Assembly: GCF_006861795.1 (NCBI RefSeq)
Contig: NZ_VDGH01000004.1
Location: 62,001-126,000 of the forward strand
DNA length: 64,000 nucleotides
DNA from: Psychrobacillus lasiicapitis
Lineage (GTDB): Bacteria > Bacillota > Bacilli > Bacillales_A > Planococcaceae
Direction: 5' to 3'
The notes beneath the pieces are model-generated. The model ran no database searches. It was not told the DNA's origin and was given only the letters and a program-made list of their open reading frames with translations. The translations under genes were made by a program, and so were the position numbers. Below are positions 62,886 to 64,000 of the stretch, in pieces. Within the stretch, counting starts at the first letter, position 1. Each line of letters opens with the position of its first letter.

Positions 62886-63465
62886 GAAAGTGAAATTGAC
62901 GCAGGAACAGGATGCTAGATTAAAAGAAATGATGATGGATGTCATGTATTCGAAAAATTCTATCCTGTTGCAACAAGCGAAGGGATGGAGATGTGCATCT
63001 AATGTTTGTTTGAACACACTTTCGTTAGGACAATTGGCAAGGGTTTTATTTGAACCAAACAGTTACGAAGTCGAACCGCAGTTCAAACCGGGGGATATGG
63101 TTATGGTTCGTTGGATGAATAAAGATAAAGAACAACTATACGAAATACTCAAAGTAAATTTTGTTGAAGGTGCAGCTTATGAAGTTGAAATTACAGGTGA
63201 ATTTGGCTTCAATGTAGCACCAGTAAGTATAGTTCGTCAGGCTACTCCAGAAGAAATCAAAACTGAAAAAGAACGCCTACTGTGGAAGAAGATTGGTCGT
63301 AAGGTTGGAGAGTTTCATGTAGGAGATATCACGTTAGATCAAAACTACTATCCTATCAGAGTGGTGAACGTTGAAATGGCAAAAACATTCTATCAACAAA
63401 GCAAAAGAATAGGCTTCTACCCAGCCGAATCTTTTATCAGCTTCGAGGAGGTCGATTCTGAATGA
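62878..63465 (+). CDS. Phage protein, 195 residues, unknown function
   Basis: ATG 62878 overlaps the replisome gene stop, with GGGAGG ahead. The N-terminus is helical (LTQEQDARLKEMMMDVMYSKNSIL). The middle, FKPGDMVMVRWMNKDKEQLYEILKVN, resembles a small SH3-like barrel, and a second similar stretch occurs near residue 145 (FHVGDITLDQNYYPIRVVNV). No named family is recognised. Confidence 0.65.
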   Translation: MTEKVKLTQEQDARLKEMMMDVMYSKNSILLQQAKGWRCASNVCLNTLSLGQLARVLFEPNSYEVEPQFKPGDMVMVRWMNKDKEQLYEILKVNFVEGAAYEVEITGEFGFNVAPVSIVRQATPEEIKTEKERLLWKKIGRKVGEFHVGDITLDQNYYPIRVVNVEMAKTFYQQSKRIGFYPAESFISFEEVDSE

Positions 63466-63629
63466 TCAAAAAGCCTATTAAACTATCACGAGAATCGGAG
63501 CGATTGGTACTCATTCGTGAATTACAAATCCGCGGGATCCAAGAAAATAACGATGGACAGGCTTTAGAAAACCTCGATTACTTTTCACTACTGAGTATGC
63601 TTGCACTTAAAAAGGCGGTGGAGTCCTAA
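63462..63629 (+). CDS. Small phage protein, 55 residues
   Basis: ATG 63462 overlaps the previous stop (ATGA) with GAGGAGG upstream. Basic helical product (KLSRESERLVLIRELQIRGIQEN...LSMLALKKAVES). It ends TAATG into the next gene. Unknown function, but the spacing and signals are good. Confidence 0.65.
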   Translation: MIKKPIKLSRESERLVLIRELQIRGIQENNDGQALENLDYFSLLSMLALKKAVES

Positions 63630-63889
63630 TGTGGAATCGTGAAGGCTATACAAACACCAAGTCCAAGTCTCAGAAAGAAGTTAAACAGGATGCACGAATC
63701 ATTAATGTGATTGAATCCTGTGATGTCACTTTAAAGGATCCCCATGAAATTGCTTTTGTGGTGTCAAAGCGTCGTGGGTTCGAAGAGTATAAACAAGTAG
63801 TACGGCAAACCAATAATTTTAATCGAAAAAATTACAGTCTCACACCTTATTCAGAAAGCTTGATAACATCGATGTTCGGAGGTTGGTAA
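63629..63889 (+). CDS. Phage protein, 86 residues, unknown function
   Basis: ATG 63629 follows AAAAGGCGGTGGAG and overlaps the previous stop. Basic product (MWNREGYTNTKSKSQKEVKQ...VSKRRGFEEYKQVVRQTNNFNRKNYS). No family recognised. Confidence 0.65.
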   Translation: MWNREGYTNTKSKSQKEVKQDARIINVIESCDVTLKDPHEIAFVVSKRRGFEEYKQVVRQTNNFNRKNYSLTPYSESLITSMFGGW

Positions 63890-63890
63890 T

Positions 63891-64000
63891 ATGACTCCAG
63901 GAGAACGGAAAAGGTTGAAACAAGAGCGTACCAAACTGAAAGGCTATCGTAGTCAGTTAATTGCCATGAAGGAATATGTACCAAATATGGATGAACTGAT
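63891..64000 (+). CDS. Phage protein, N-terminal part only (runs off the right edge)
   Basis: ATG 63891 follows GGAGGTTGG in the end of the previous gene. The visible 36 codons give MTPGERKRLKQERTKLKGYR onward, a basic helical start. The rest lies outside the window, so no function can be given. Confidence 0.6.
   Translation, partial: MTPGERKRLKQERTKLKGYRSQLIAMKEYVPNMDEL

Larger units (their letters stand above)
52803..64000. mobile_element. Prophage, left part (lysogeny and early replication modules)
   Basis: From the yqgX junction to the right edge all genes are phage type: serine recombinase and CI repressor on the minus strand, then a long plus-strand run of closely packed early genes (Cro-like, Rha, Rad50-like ATPase, RecT, MBL-fold, replisome organizer). 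Layout resembles A118-like siphoviruses of Listeria and Bacillus. No structural genes are reached. Confidence 0.93.

Overview
The window is low-GC Bacillales chromosome, apart from one right-hand prophage. Gene order follows the Bacillus subtilis yqf-yqg segment closely: pgpH-ybeY-dgkA-cdd-era-recO, ccpN-yqfL-dnaG-sigA, cccA-trmK-yqfO-ispH-yqfQ-cshB-nfo-yqfT, zinc transport genes and zur, yqfW-ispG-yqfZ-yqgB-yqgC-sodA-pbpA-pst, rpmG-yqgN-yqgQ-yqgS-yqgU-yqgW. The glycyl-tRNA synthetase is the single-chain type, and several GC-rich intergenic repeat families are present. Together these suggest a Planococcaceae/Caryophanaceae-type organism such as Psychrobacillus or Lysinibacillus. The genus is an inference.

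1-10.2 kb: envelope lipid and ribosome maturation genes, era, recO, then a convergent glyQS with a T-box leader, and the ccpN-yqfL and dnaG-sigA pairs. 10.9-22.4 kb: a catabolic island inserted between sigA and cccA. It encodes KDG kinase, KDPG/KDG aldolase, both mannonate and altronate branches (UxuA/UxuB, UxaA/UxaB), a LacI regulator, an MFS transporter and two zinc dehydrogenases. Uronate isomerase (UxaC) is absent. Each branch instead carries its own zinc dehydrogenase, which suggests entry from L-gulonate and L-galactonate. The leading promoter carries a near-consensus cre site and two tandem 12-bp operators.

22.4-52.7 kb: a 0.8-kb gap with two inverted copies of a dispersed repeat, an acyl-CoA dehydrogenase, then the conserved yqf-yqg genes. 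Regulatory sites that can be read directly include a Zur box before znuC, four PhoP-box hexamers at 11-bp spacing before pstS, and a hairpin between pstS and pstC.

52.8-64.0 kb: the left end of a prophage. A serine recombinase lies next to a presumed attL that truncates yqgX after about nine codons. A CI-type repressor and a small Cro-like gene are divergent around 16-bp operators. The early genes follow: Rha antirepressor, Rad50-like ATPase, RecT, an MBL-fold protein and a replisome organizer. Unexplained structure here includes a long inverted repeat (55964-56076) and two equally spaced palindrome pairs inside the replisome organizer gene, a candidate origin. The prophage continues past the right edge.
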